Shown: one piece after another, positions 1-11,273 of the stretch
How the letters are laid out: each line of letters starts with the position of its first letter
Position numbering within the stretch: the first letter of the stretch is position 1
NCBI GenBank assembly: GCA_009869945.1
Contig: WIXG01000346.1
Span: forward strand, 1 to 64,000
Reading direction: 5' to 3'
DNA from: Mesaphorura yosii
Taxonomy: Eukaryota; Arthropoda; Collembola; Poduromorpha; Tullbergiidae
DNA: 64,000 nucleotides
Program-made: the position numbers and the translations under genes
Notes under the pieces: generated by a model
Databases searched by the model: none
Told to the model about the DNA's origin: nothing
What the model saw: only the letters and a program-made list of their open reading frames with translations

Positions 1-1001
1 CCAGCTTCCAATGCTAAATAGAAAAGATGAGAGACAGGTATTGATGCATACATTCCATGTTAATATCGGCGGAACACAGAAAATGCCAAGTATGAATTGC
101 TTCAATTGTTGCTTCAAGGTTTTACAACCATGCTGCATATTCAACTCTCCTGTCTCTGATTTTACCGTTTTATCTCATGCTTCGTAAGTGCTGTCACCGC
201 TCCCATCTATTGAGAAGCGATACGCCCCACATTCAACACCTTTTCATCTGAATTCATGAAGCAGTGTCCAATTGTGTTTAAAAATAAACCGTGACACACA
301 GACAGACCGACAGACAGAGAATTGCGAATGCATAAGCACATTACGATGTGCTAACAGGACCACAACTCTAAAATCTCATTGAGTTTCGCCCCCACGGCAA
401 AGTGCCACAAACGGAGGCCGCGCTGGATGGCCACCGATAACCGATTGGTGAAGTAATGGGGCTAAAATGCGCATACAGTCGGAGCTATACAATTGCGTAC
501 CATAAGCACAAAAATGTGCAGTTTGCCCTTGAAGTAAGTAACTGCTTGGGTTGTTTGATCAAGTCAGGTAATAAGTTATGGTCCAACATTTGTTGTTCGT
601 ATCCGATCTAAAATCTAAGCAGAAAATAAAAAGTATTGACAAGTTGCAAAGGACTACTAAATAAGCAAAGAAAAACGTGCGTGAGCCGTCGGCTTCCGGT
701 GCAACAGGTGATGATTCAGCCTTCTTATCTCCACCACACTCTCTTTGTGCCGCTTTTTTGTCTTCATGTTTCGTCTTGCCAACATTTAGTCGACGTTCGT
801 GCGTCGTCGGGTGCACACTGCACGCTCTAATTTACTTATCAGTGGATTAATGTTTCAAATTCTTATCAGTACTGCTGCTCTACGATCAGGTTCTTTTGTG
901 CTGTGCGACAGTTCAGTGTGCTAGTAACTTGGCTAACATTAACATTCACATTGACCTGAACGTCCCGAAGGTCAAATCGGAACTGGCAACCTGCAGCAAC
1001 A
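1..1001. other. Left flank, no gene recognised
   Basis: No open frame here looks like a conserved protein, and I see no RNA gene. The last 150 bases or so are probably the 5' untranslated region of the kinase gene that starts at 1002. Confidence 0.5.
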
Positions 1002-2955
1002 ATGCCACTGCACTACAAGAAGGATGGGAGCCTCGATATGAGGTACAGCTCCTCCAAGGCTGCTGCTGCATCTTCTGGGTCCATTTATGGAGGTGGAGGT
1101 TCATATACAGCCAATTCCTATTCTGGTGGCTCCTCGGGGTCCTCGTCTGGTTTACATTACAAGAAGGATGGGAGCCTCGACATGAGGTACAGCTCTTCCA
1201 AGGCGGCTGCTGCATCTTCGTCTGGTGGTTTTAGCGGTTCTTATGGAGGGTACAGCGGCGGACCATCTTCGTCTGACTTGCATTACAAGAAGGACGGATC
1301 ACTGGACATGCGCTACGCAAGTTCAAAGGTTAGCCCGTGACGCCTCTGTTGTCTATTTAACACTGCAAAGCGTAACAACTAAACTTCGTCGTTTCTCTTT
1401 CAGGTGGCTGCTGCCTCATCCAGCACCTCCTCCTCAAGTAATCTACATTACAAGAAGGATGGCAGCCTGGACATGAGGTTCAACTCCTCCAAATTTGCTT
1501 CTGAGCTTGGGCACCTACAATTAAGCACTTGTGGTCGCCGCCAAATCCCGACCGACATCCCCCGCACAAAGTCGGGGCTACCCGACATGCGGACCAATGC
1601 GGGTAAAGAATGGGTTAGGCAGCAAGCGGTGGGCTCATTTGGCGGCGGGATTCCAGGTTGGCTTCCGACCAAGAAAGACGGGAGCTTGGACATGAACAAG
1701 GCTGTTGTCCAGGAGTACCTTCGATGCAACAGTGGCACGAACTTGAACGCTGGGGGCGGAGGCGGAGTTGCACATCGTTTCCGTGACGACTACTACCAAC
1801 GTAAATTGGGTACGGGGTGCGCGTTCAAGGAGCTCGTTGGGCGCTGCAGAAGCCAGGCGGTCGGGGTTCCTCCGCCGGAGCCTCTTTTACCCACAACCCA
1901 AAAACTACGCGATCAGTTCAAGTCAAATTCTACCACTTTTACCTCGCCTGACCTCGGAAGCCAATTGCAGCACGAAATTCCCTCCACCATGCCTGAGCTG
2001 AGCTACGAAGAGCTGGAGCGAACCTTTGCCGATGAGAAGGGCGTCACACGCACGCTTGGGTCCGGATCCTTCGGAGTCGTGCTCAAGGGCACGTGGATTG
2101 GTCGATCCGTCGCAGTCAAGCGCCTCCATCTCCCACAACTCACGAGGCGCGAAAAGAAGAGCTTTGTGACAGAAGTCAAGATCATGGCGCTGATTGGGGC
2201 TCATACGAACATTGTCACGTTGTACGGATACTGCGCCAGCCCTCCAGCCCTCGTCATGGAGTACGTTCAGCTTGGAAGTCTCACATACCTTCTTCACTAC
2301 TGCGAGGATGACCAGATTGAAGCGAAAATCACAGACGGTCGAGTTAAGAAGCGCCTCGCGACCGGCATTGTTGGCGGCATGACCCAAATCCACGCCGTGG
2401 GAGTCGTTCACGGGGACCTGAAGCCTGCAAACGTGCTCGTGACGGAGGACTATATTGCAAAGGTGACTGACTTTGGGCTCGCGTGTCTTCGGGGCAAAAC
2501 TTCGAGCTCAGTGGCGTCGAAAAGCGCGGGGGCAGCGGATGAGGACAACTTGGTAGCGGGGACGGGCGCCTACATGGCCCCTGAGCTTCTGAGCAGCAGT
2601 CAGCCACCTGCCTCCTCGTGTGACGTGTACTCATTTGGGGTTCTGCTGAACGAATTGGTGCAGGAAATGGAGCCGTTCAGGTAAATCAGCACCCTAAAAA
2701 GTACCAAAGACCCTTTGACCCTTGACTTTTGTATCCTTTAATCGCAGTGGAGAAGAGGTCAACTTTCACGGACGTGGAGTGTTTGGAGCTGCAAACTACG
2801 CCAAGCTTGGACATCGCCCTCACATAAAGGAGAAGACCTCATACGGACTGCGTGGGCTGATTCAGGACTGCTGGAGGCCTGAGGCATCGTTGCGCCCGAG
2901 CTTTGAAGTCATATCACAGCGTCTGACTAAGCTGGACATTCCACACTCGTTTTAA
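1002..2955 (+). CDS. Pelle/IRAK-like protein kinase with N-terminal DMR repeats
   Basis: Three exons, 1002-1328, 1404-2680 and 2748-2955, join in frame to 603 aa with GT-AG introns of 75 and 67 bp. The N-terminal half carries six copies of a short repeat around K-K-D-G-S-L-D-M-R followed a few residues later by S-K. Three lie in exon 1, separated by Gly/Ser/Tyr linkers, and three in exon 2, where the fifth and sixth are degenerate. The C-terminal half is a kinase: glycine loop LGSGSFG at about residue 327, VAVK lysine 348, catalytic loop HGDLKPAN at 445, DFG at 465, then a tyrosine-kinase-like APE region. The stretch just before the glycine loop (SYEELERTF) resembles IRAK/Pelle/plant-receptor-like kinases, so Ser/Thr kinase signalling is the likely role. 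HGD replaces the usual HRD. The ATG at 1002 follows CAGCAACA and opens directly into the first repeat. The function of the repeats is unknown to me. Confidence 0.85.
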
Positions 2956-3489
2956 AGGAGGGCCAACGGAATGAGATCAAGTTTTTTCTCGAGCAACCAA
3001 GAATTTTGATTTTTTGACGTAAAATTAGAGCCATCAGTTAGTTGTTAAATTCTTAATAAAATCATGAATTCTATTGCGACTTACTTCCTGAATTTAGTTT
3101 CTGCACGAAACTTGCAGGGTCTGGTGTTGCGGACTCAGCGTCGTGTTTCGCGAGGAGAATTTACGAGTACGGGCCACCAAGGCAGGTTTCAGTCTCGCTG
3201 TCGGTTCCGTACCCGCATTATCCTCCTGGGCCGCAATCCGAGTCGTTGGCACATTGTCTGGCCTGCACGGCCATGCTAAAAATTGCCAACGCGAGCCCCA
3301 GCACCCCCAGCCAATCAACCATGTTGTTCAGAAACCAAGCCATGATGTCTGAAATTGATCCGAATCCGAAGCAGCGCCTGGGTCCGACTTAAGGTTTAGA
3401 ATTTGTGTGGACGCTCTATTTTATGTCGACGATTACAAGGCTGTCGAGTTTTGACAAACCGCAGTCGAGACAGATAACGTAATGGCCCA
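2956..3489. other. 3' UTR of the kinase gene, then unassigned DNA
   Basis: A polyadenylation signal AATAAA lies at 3055-3060, about 100 bp after the kinase stop. Beyond it, several short overlapping frames occur on both strands, but none resembles a known protein. Confidence 0.5.
3055..3060 (+). terminator. Polyadenylation signal AATAAA of the kinase gene
   Basis: Canonical hexamer 100 bp downstream of the kinase stop codon on the same strand. Confidence 0.6.
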
Positions 3490-4679
3490 ATGCAAGGTCC
3501 GCTTGTATATGTTGACTTGCGTCGTCGACCCCGACCGCTGCTGATTCAGTTGCACCTGCAGGTTTCTGAATTGGAGCCCATTCCGATCGTTGAAAAAACT
3601 TTGCATATCGAGTCGAACCCTTTCGTTGGTCCGCAACGGTCTTCCACAAGGCGGATGAACTCTGTCTGGAGTGTCCAACCCTGCGGACGTATCACGCCGA
3701 CGCCAGTCTAAAATCAGGCCCCTTGCATCTTCCAGCTCTTACCCTGCCGCTCGTCGAATGCTGGGATCCTCTGCAGCGATGACCGTGTACATCCGCCCAC
3801 CATCCCGATAATGTTCCCCTGGACGCTCCCATCCCGCCGGAGCTGAACGAGGAACGGGAGGAGGTGCCCCAGCTAAAACACTTTGGCTTCCACCTCCGCA
3901 CAGTTTCCGGAGGGCGTGTGTGGGTACCCTCCAACAGAGCCATGGAGCAGGCGCACTCTGTGCTACAAACACTCGGCCGCTTTCCGAGTCTGACCTCCAT
4001 CGACTTCAACTTCGACGCCTTCTCAGCGATGGCGGATCTGAAGGACATGCTCGATGTTGGCGGCGACTCACCAGGGGAGGAAGTGTACATGCTCTTGCAG
4101 GCAGCCTGCACCTCGGTCAGGCCGCTGAGCCTAGACATTTTCCAAGGAGTCCTCCCGGAGGCGCTTCACCACAACGTGTTCCGTGTGATTAACGACATGC
4201 TCTCGACCATGTGACCCTACATCGACACACTCCTCCGTATTAACCTGGGCAGCGACCGCCTCACCTGGAAGGTGGGCACGGACTTCGGCCTCCTGCTGGA
4301 ACTCGTCTTCACCGTCTACTCGCTCAGGCAAGTGGAAGTCAACAATTTCTACAGCGCCTGGGCCCTACAGACCGACACGCCGCCGAACCTCGACTGCCCC
4401 AGCAACTCAGGACTGGAGATGCTCGCTGTGCGAGGTGCCCCTCCGTCCTTCCGAGCCGAGCACGTTGACATGAGTGGCCGGCCGCCGCTTGCATTCGACC
4501 TCCGACGGATCCTTGTTCTGATCCCCGACTACAAGAAGCCCGGCCTGACGCTGGAGATCGACTCGGACCTGCTGCTCAACTGGAGACGCGAGCGACAAGC
4601 TGCGACAGCCACAGAGTCACACGTCGAGGTGCTGAAGGACGCCCACGCGCTGCAGGCGCCCTTCGTGACCCTCCTCTGA
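3490..4679 (+). pseudogene. Decayed protein-coding gene, family not identified
   Basis: One frame (codon starts divisible by three) reads as ordinary protein from about 3600 to the stop at 4677-4679 but is interrupted by TGA at about 3780 and TGA at 4212-4214. Near 3600 the likely reading frame shifts relative to an upstream stretch beginning near 3490. Segments with leucines at regular spacing (LECPTLRTY, FPSLTSIDFNF, LRQVEVNNFYS) suggest a leucine-rich-repeat or F-box type protein, but the match is weak. Sequence on both sides of each stop has similar composition, so a single gene that acquired disabling changes fits better than two separate genes. Alternatives are a multi-exon gene whose small introns I failed to see, or sequencing errors. 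Confidence 0.45.
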
Positions 4680-5071
4680 ACGCATACTTGTGTGCTTCTG
4701 CTGTGCCCAGCGCCGTCCTCATCATGTCTTTTCCGACCACATTTCGCGCCTCGTCTTTGCATCCAGAGAGCGATAATTCCACCCGATCGGGCGGCACTGA
4801 ATGCATGGCCGCCTAAAATTTATGTTATTCAAGACTGGAGACTGCAACACTATTCATGTTCTTAAATAAAATATCGAAAGGCATTTTAAAATTTACTTTC
4901 CCGAAACAGTTTTTGGGAAAGCGAGTGCTGGCAATGCGGCATTCCGTCAAGGCCGCCGCTGTGGTCATGAATAATTTCGGTGCTCTCTGCGCCATTCTCA
5001 AATACTTCATGACAGTGCTGCAAACAGCACTTACAACAACCATCCAAGTTGCCTGTGGTGTCGATAGCAAA
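4680..5071 (+). other. Upstream region of the first chemoreceptor
   Basis: The frame of the receptor at 5072 stays open upstream to an ATG at 4856, but that extension of 72 residues does not resemble the N terminus of the other receptors in the cluster. I treat it as 5' untranslated sequence. Confidence 0.45.
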
Positions 5072-6256
5072 ATGTCTCGTGCTCCAAAAATCGGCCCGAC
5101 CACGCGCCTCGTGGCGTTCCTCTTCCGCCTCGGCTCCGCGCTGCGAGCGGTGCCGTTCGCCCTCAAGCACAGCAGAGGGCAGGGTGTCTCCTCTTTCGTG
5201 CTCGAGTCTCGAAGTGGATGGCTCCTACACTTTAACGTCCTCCTCCTCCACGCGTACACAGCCTATTTGTGGGTCAGCCTCCTCCTTCCCTCCGGCGGCC
5301 GTGTCAAGACCACGGCAGAAAACGGCCTACACCTCACCCTCGCCATAGCCTTCCTGGTGGCCAGCGGGCTGAGTCTCTTCGTGGGGTCCCATGCGCGGGA
5401 GCTCGTTTACGCCATCAACCAGCTCCTTCGCTTCTGGCACGCATTCGAAGGAAGCATGGGCGCCCGGCCGACATCGCTTCAGAGGAGGAAGGCGCGTCTC
5501 CTGCAGCTGGTTCTCGTCACAGCCCTCCTCCTGACTCCCTCCGCCCTTTTGACCACGTACTTCAACGACCCCTTCAACGCCCGCTATCCCCTCAACACCC
5601 TGCGGCTTCTTCTCGCAGGTGGGAGCATGTCCGACTGTGCCCAGATGCTGCTGGTGGGGCTCGGGGCCCTCTGGCACGCGTACCTCCTCGCCATTTTCAA
5701 CGTCACGATTCTCCTCTTCAACGCCTGCTTCCTCATCTTCATGCACAAGGAGCCCCTGTGGCTCTGCCACCTGAGGGACACACCACCCACCCAGGAGACT
5801 TGCGCCTCCAACGTGCGCTTCTTCGGACAGCTGCGCGTGCTTCACGGCATCTTCAGACGGCTACTGTGCCCCCTCCTCCTTCCCTTCTGCATGCTCACCG
5901 TCTACGCCCTCGTCATTCTCCTCACCGTCATCGTCGTTCTCCATCACGCCCGTCTCCCGGGACCCTTCATCTTACTCGCAGCCTCCGCCGACATCGTCAA
6001 TCTGGGCCTCATCGCGGAGCTCGGCTACTCAGCGGCGGTTGTTCACGTCTTCTCTGCGCAGCTCGTGCGCCGATGGCGGGCCGCCGCGAGGGATGCCGAG
6101 GACGAACCCGGGCGCCGTCTGTGGCTCCGGGCATGCGCCCCGCTCTCGCTGAGTGTCGGGCCCTTCTTCACGATCACAAAGACCACGCCCTATAAAATGG
6201 TGAGCTTCGCGGTGCAAAAGTCGCTCAAGGCCGTGCTGACATTCGACAAGAATTGA
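5072..6256 (+). CDS. Seven-transmembrane chemoreceptor, gustatory-receptor-like
   Basis: A single-exon frame of 394 aa from the ATG at 5072 (context AAAATG). I chose this start because it places a short amphipathic N terminus with L-R-A-V-P-F about 25 residues in, as in the neighbouring receptors. Hydrophobic helices are visible throughout, with a basic loop near residue 130 (LQRRKARL). The C-terminal end (TPYKMVSFAV) sits where gustatory receptors carry their conserved last helix. The plan fits an arthropod gustatory-receptor-like ligand-gated channel of sensory neurons, but sequence similarity to the other receptors here is low. The upstream in-frame ATG at 4856 would add 72 residues. Ligand unknown. 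Confidence 0.65.
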   Translation: MSRAPKIGPTTRLVAFLFRLGSALRAVPFALKHSRGQGVSSFVLESRSGWLLHFNVLLLHAYTAYLWVSLLLPSGGRVKTTAENGLHLTLAIAFLVASGLSLFVGSHARELVYAINQLLRFWHAFEGSMGARPTSLQRRKARLLQLVLVTALLLTPSALLTTYFNDPFNARYPLNTLRLLLAGGSMSDCAQMLLVGLGALWHAYLLAIFNVTILLFNACFLIFMHKEPLWLCHLRDTPPTQETCASNVRFFGQLRVLHGIFRRLLCPLLLPFCMLTVYALVILLTVIVVLHHARLPGPFILLAASADIVNLGLIAELGYSAAVVHVFSAQLVRRWRAAARDAEDEPGRRLWLRACAPLSLSVGPFFTITKTTPYKMVSFAVQKSLKAVLTFDKN

Positions 6257-6353
6257 AGATACACGAATATGCATATTTATATAAATATATAAATTAGCCA
6301 ATAAGGCGATCATGAATACGATTCTTTATTCTGACAACTCGAATCAGGGTTTC

Positions 6354-7661
6354 TGCAGGGTGAGAAGCAATTTAGATGTGTACATAAGAATTTTGCCGTT
6401 GACATTCAGGCTCGTGATCTCCTTGATGTAGCCCCACTGGCCCACGTTGAGGTGCATCTGCCTAAAACTCTTCACAACCTTCTTGAGAATGACCGCCTCC
6501 TTCGGAACCAGAGCCAGGCCCACCCTTCAATAGAACCTTCAGTTCTTCCATGCCTTCACAAAAGAGATGGACAGCTTCTCGATCTTGCCAAAGTGATAGT
6601 AAATGACTATTTGCCAGAACATGCAAAGCAGAGCCAAGACGCCCAGCATGAATGCACCGACGTGCAGTTCGCTGGCGTAGAGGACGATGCTAATGTTACA
6701 AACGATATTCAGGATCATAATCATGACGAAGAAGGAAGGAACTCCGAACCGGGTTACATAATTAAATTCATCCTGAAGCAGTTGTTGGCAGCGGTACTCG
6801 TTCAGGAGGGTCGGGATACGGCGGAGCCTCGCGTTAGTATATTCGCTGCGTTGTCTGACATTGATCAGGCTTGCTGGGTTCAATTCCTGCATAATGAACG
6901 TAGTCTCGTAGGAATACACGACGAGCACGGTGAAGCCCGTATACACAATTGCCCATCCCAGTGTGATCATGAAGAATATCGGGACGCCCAGGATCCAGAC
7001 GATCTGAGTGCCGTACGGAGACAGGCTATTGAGTGGTATCATTGAACTGATGTAAATCTGGCTGTCTGGCGCAAGGAAAATGAGGAAGACACAAAACTGG
7101 CAGAGGAATGGCTGCACTGACATCACGACCGTCACCATTTTCAAAACGCATTCCAAAGTCTCCCCGCCGTGTCTGCGATTTGGAGTTCTTTTCTTATTCG
7201 GGTGGTTCAAGACTCTAGGATTGATGTAGTACGTTTCTGAAAGATGATTGGACTATGCATACAACACGCTCGGGCAGTGGGCACGGAATTCATGATTGAA
7301 TTGCTTACCGGCGAAGTGAATCCAGCACCCGATGAATCGATTTATAACGTTGACGTACTCCTCGCACTGGAAAGGGAATAACTGCGTACATGCTGGCTTC
7401 CGCAAAAGCGATCAGTGCCAGAGCCAGCAGAATGGTGCAGAGCGGGTCGTGGAATCGCACCGACATCAGAATCCGCTCCAGGATCGTAAAGTCAAAGGTG
7501 ACCAGGGCGGCCAGCTCGCAAGCAATGGCTGTCCTTTTTAACCTGGAGCTGGAAACGACCAGACGACTGGTGGTTGGGTCGAAGTAGAAGCAGAGACCTC
7601 CGATGGTGTGGCAGGAGTTGACTGCAAAGGACAGGATTCTCAGGAGCTTCAAGGTTAGCAT
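6354..7661 (-). pseudogene. Dead copy of the one-intron chemoreceptor family
   Basis: Exon 1 is 7309-7661 and exon 2 is 6354-7236, matching the two intact paralogues at 8033-9357 and 9959-11273. Exon 1 is 353 nt against 355 nt in both paralogues, and its frame breaks near 7375 after A-V-I-P-F. Skipping to the next frame restores CEEYV...INRFIGCWIHFA, so a 2-bp deletion is the simplest reading. Exon 2 has two in-frame TGA codons, at 6539-6541 and 6527-6529, aligned with S and G of the paralogue at 8033. Downstream, the frame continues to the normal C terminus (LLLTLQKP). About four extra codons lie before PKEAV. The splice sites still look functional. Much of exon 2 is nearly identical to the paralogue at 9959. 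Confidence 0.88.
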
Positions 7662-8032
7662 TCTGGACAATGAGTAGCAAACAATTGGCTACAACCGAGA
7701 TCCGTGCCTGTGACTGACTTGGTTTTCATCAGTGATCACGCTTAAAAATAATACCTATTGATTCATTTATCAGAAAAGCAATAATTTGGATGAGGGAAAA
7801 TTCCAGCTCAGCTCGTACACGCGACGCTTAAATATTAAAATTTCGTTCCATGGCCTTGGCCAAAACCAAACAGATTTCATTCTATTTGAATTGTTCTGTA
7901 CACAAAATGATTTCGAGCCCGAATCATGTCAAAATACAACCGCAAAGAAATCAATCAATCTTGATCACCTTTATAATTCAACGGGTTATTTCTATTCAAG
8001 CAAGGTTACGAATTACAAACTCCCGCCCTAAT
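7662..8032. other. Spacer between tandem chemoreceptors
   Basis: AT-rich spacer between the dead copy and the next tandem copy. It should hold the promoter of the former and the 3' UTR of the latter. I see no other gene. Confidence 0.5.
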
Positions 8033-9357
8033 TTAATGAGCATGACTTTTCTGCAGGGTGAGCAGCAATTTGGATGTGTACATGAGTACCTTCGCATTGA
8101 CAGTCAGACTGGTGACTTTCTTAATGTAGCCCCATTGTCCTACGTTTAGGTGCATTGTCCTGAAGCTCCTCACAATCTTCCTAGTCATACCCGCCTGCTG
8201 TCGAGTCACCCTTCCATAGAACCTGGACGTTTTCCATGCCCGCACGTACGAAATTGACAACTTTTCAATCTTCCCAAACTGGTAGTAGACAACAGTCTGC
8301 CAAAACATGCAAATCATCGACAGAAAGCCAAGCACAAAGGCGCCGACATGCAAGTCACCAGCGTAGAGGACGATGCTGATGTTGCAGACGATGTTTAGCA
8401 TCATAATCATGACGAAGAAGGAGGGAATCCCGAAGCGGCCCACGTCGTTGAATTCGTCCTGCAGTAGCTGCTGGCAGCGGTACTCGTGTAGGAGGGTCCA
8501 CGTCAGACGGAGCCTCCCATTCGTGAAGGAGCTGCGGTTACCAGGGCTGGTCACGTTCGCAGGGTTGAGTTCACGGAGAATGAACGTTGTCTCGAAGGAG
8601 TACATCACGAGGAAGGTGAAACCAGCGTAGGCGATCGACCAGGCGAGGACCATCAGAAAGAATATCGGGATCCCCAGCGCCAAAACCACTTCAGTGCCGT
8701 ACGGAGCTAGAAAATCGTACGGGATGAGGCTTGTGAAGTAGAACTGTCGTTCAGGCTGTAGGAAAACGACGAAGGCGCAGAGTTGAGAGAGGAAAGGCAT
8801 CGCGAACATTACGAGCCCCGCGATTTTCAAAACCCGCTCCAACCTTTCACCTCCGTGACGCCGAGGTTCCTGCTTTGCAGGTTTGGTCTTTGGGACGGGC
8901 CGTTCTAATACGCCGGATCGAGTGGAGTACGTCTCTGAAAGTCAGGCAATGGCTACATGAATTGGATTCTTATAAACCATGTTAAATTTCCCGCAAACTC
9001 ACCCGCAAAATGGATCCAGCAACCAATGAACCGATTGAATACCTGCACGTACTCGTCATACTGATAAAACAGAACGACTGAGTAGCTGACCGTCCCCGCA
9101 ATGGCAACCAGAGTCATGGTCAGCAGGACGGTAGTCAGCGGGTCGTGAATGCGGATCGACATGATGATTCGTTCTATGGCCACGAATAGGAACGTGACCA
9201 GGTACGTCAGCAAGCCGGAGACCATCCCCCATTTGATTCTGGACTTGGAAATGACGAGGCGCCTGGCTGCTGGGTCGAAGTAGAAGACGAGCCCACCAAT
9301 GAAGTGGCAGGAGTTGATTGCGATGGATAGAATTTTCAGGAGCTTGAAGGTCAGCAT
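8033..9357 (-). CDS. Seven-transmembrane chemoreceptor, tandem family member
   Basis: Exon 1 (9003-9357, 355 nt) and exon 2 (8033-8934) are separated by a 68-bp GT-AG intron (donor GTGAGT) and encode 418 aa. The phase-1 intron falls after WIHFA, exactly as in the paralogue at 9959. Several long hydrophobic helices are visible. The family hallmark blocks are NSCHFIGGL near the N terminus, EYRCQQLLQDEFN, SFFVMIMMLNIVCNIS, FGKIEKLSISY and the C-terminal MYTSKLLLTLQKS. Length and topology fit a gustatory-receptor-like chemoreceptor, although the classical TYhhhhhQF signature is not evident, so a lineage-specific membrane family is also possible. The gene is intact and part of a head-to-tail array with copies at 6354 and 9959. 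Confidence 0.75.
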
Positions 9358-9958
9358 TGCGAAACTTTGAACCGTGAAGACAAGCAGGCAAGTGGCTAAA
9401 ATTCTAAGCTCGCGTGTCGTGTATCAAGTTTCGAAATGCTTTCAAGTTTGCTTCGGTGTACAAGTGAATTCCATTATCAAAATCATGCTATTATCGGAAT
9501 AATGGAAAATTCCGGTGTATGCCCTTTAATATTAAAAACCGAGAGACCGGGATTTCGCTTATTCGATTGGACGGTTAATTAGGAATAGAAAGCTCCACAA
9601 CAAAGTTGACTCTCTTATCAGATGCAATCGTAGAGTTCTTGCAGAGAATTGAGTTCCTTCTAGTGTACAAAATCTTCAACAAATGTCATTTTTCCAAAAA
9701 TAAAGATGGTTGATCAGAATTTAATCTTGCGATACTCTGTAAAGTGGCTTTCGCTGTCGCTACTTCATAACTTTAATCTGAACAATTCGATTCGAGGTCG
9801 AGGTCAGATCAAAGTCAATGTGCCAAAACTGAACTGCTACGGGCCAGGATTGCTAGAAACAGTGCATAATTTGACGACACGACTAGGCATGAAGCACGTT
9901 AAGCGAAAATGGGCAAAATGTGACGATGAACACCAATTTTTATTTTGACAATTCTATC
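9358..9958. other. Spacer between tandem chemoreceptors
   Basis: No supported gene. A short frame on the plus strand (9706-9948) has no recognisable features. The region probably includes the promoter of the minus-strand receptor ending at 9357. Confidence 0.5.
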
Positions 9959-11273
9959 CTAGCTTTTCTGCAGGGTGAGTAGCAATTTAGACGTGTACAT
10001 GAGAATTTTCCCACTAACATTCAGACTCGTGATCTCCTTGATGTAGCCCCACTGGCCCACGTTGAGGTGCATCGGCCGAAAACTCCTCACAACCTTCTTG
10101 AGAATGACCGCCTCCTTCGGAGCCACCCTTCTAAGATATCCGGACGTTCTCCACGCCTTAATGTAGGATATTGAAAGCTTCTCGATCTTGCCAAACTGAT
10201 TGTAAATGACTGTTTGCCAGAACATACAAAGCAGAGCCATGGCGCCCAGCATGAATGCACCGACGTGCAGTTCGCTGGCGTAGAGGACGATGCTAATGTT
10301 ACAAACGATATTCAGGACCATAATCATGACGAAGAAGGAAGGAACTCCGAACCGTGTCATGTGATTAAACTCGTCTTGGAGCAGTTGTTGGCAGCGGTAC
10401 TCGTTCAGGAGGGTTCGGGTAGTGCGGAGTCTCGCGTACGTGTATCCACTGCGTTGTCTGGCGTTGATAACGCTGGCGGGGTTTAATTCCTTCAGGATGA
10501 ACGTAGTTTCGAAGGAATAAATTACGAGCAGAGTAAAACCAGTGTAGACAATCGACCAGGCGAGGAGAATCACGACAAAGACCGGGATCCCCAGGACCCA
10601 GACGACCTGAACGCTGTACGGAGCTAGAAGATTTAACGGGATGAGTGTGGTGATGTAAATCTGCCGCTCAGGCTGGAGGAAGATTATGTAGGCGCAGAGT
10701 TGGGCGAAGAAAGGCTGCACGGCTATCACAACGGTCATGACCCTTAAAATTCGCTCCAAGCCTTCGCCACCGTGACGTGAGCCTTTGTTTCTTGGCATGC
10801 GTCCCTCCAAGATGCCAGGATGAATTGAGTACTTCTCTGAAAATGCAAATAACCGTGCAGGTGATGGACAATTTGGCCAGGGCAATTCTCCTGCAACGAA
10901 TTTTAGGCGCACACTCACCAGCAAAGTGGATCCAGTAAGAAATGTACCGATTCAGGACCCGCACGAGCTCTTCGGACTGGTAGAGCCAAATAACAGCGTA
11001 GAATGTGGAACCGGCAATGGCAATCAGTGCCAGGGTCATTATTATCGTGCAAAACGAGTCGTGGATGCGTATCGACAGCAGGATTCGATCCAGAACAACG
11101 AATAAGAACAGGGCGAGGAAGGTCAGTTGGAAGGAGACTAGGCCCCATTTGACTTTGGACCTGGAAATGACTAGACGCCTGGAGGCCGGGTTAAAGTAGA
11201 AAAGCAGGCCTCCAATTAAGTGGCAAGAGTTGACCGAGAGGGACAGGATTTTCAGGAGGTCGAAGGTCAGCAT
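9959..11273 (-). CDS. Seven-transmembrane chemoreceptor, tandem family member
   Basis: Exon 1 (10919-11273, 355 nt) and exon 2 (9959-10836) are separated by an 82-bp GT-AG intron and encode 410 aa. I chose the ATG at 11273 because the alignment with the two paralogues starts at MLTF. It shares the family blocks NSCHLIGGL, EYRCQQLLQDEFN, SFFVMIMVLNIVCNIS, FGKIEKLSIS and the C-terminal LLLTLQKS. Long hydrophobic helices indicate a polytopic membrane protein, with gustatory-receptor-like chemoreception as the likely role. The second half is nearly identical in DNA to the dead copy at 6354-7661, while exon 1 is much more diverged, which suggests gene conversion. The frame is intact with no unusual codons. 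Confidence 0.75.

Noticed and set aside
5269-6195. A 308-codon Pro/Arg/His-rich frame overlapping the first receptor
   Set aside because: Same strand, shifted frame of a membrane protein gene; composition is what a frame shift of Leu/Ala/Val codons gives.
6527-6541. Selenocysteine or stop reassignment at TGA codons of the dead receptor
   Set aside because: The copy also has a frameshift, the paralogues have Ser and Gly there, and intact genes in the window end normally with TGA.
9706-9948. Possible small gene between tandem receptors
   Set aside because: No conserved motif, no splice partners and no convincing start context.
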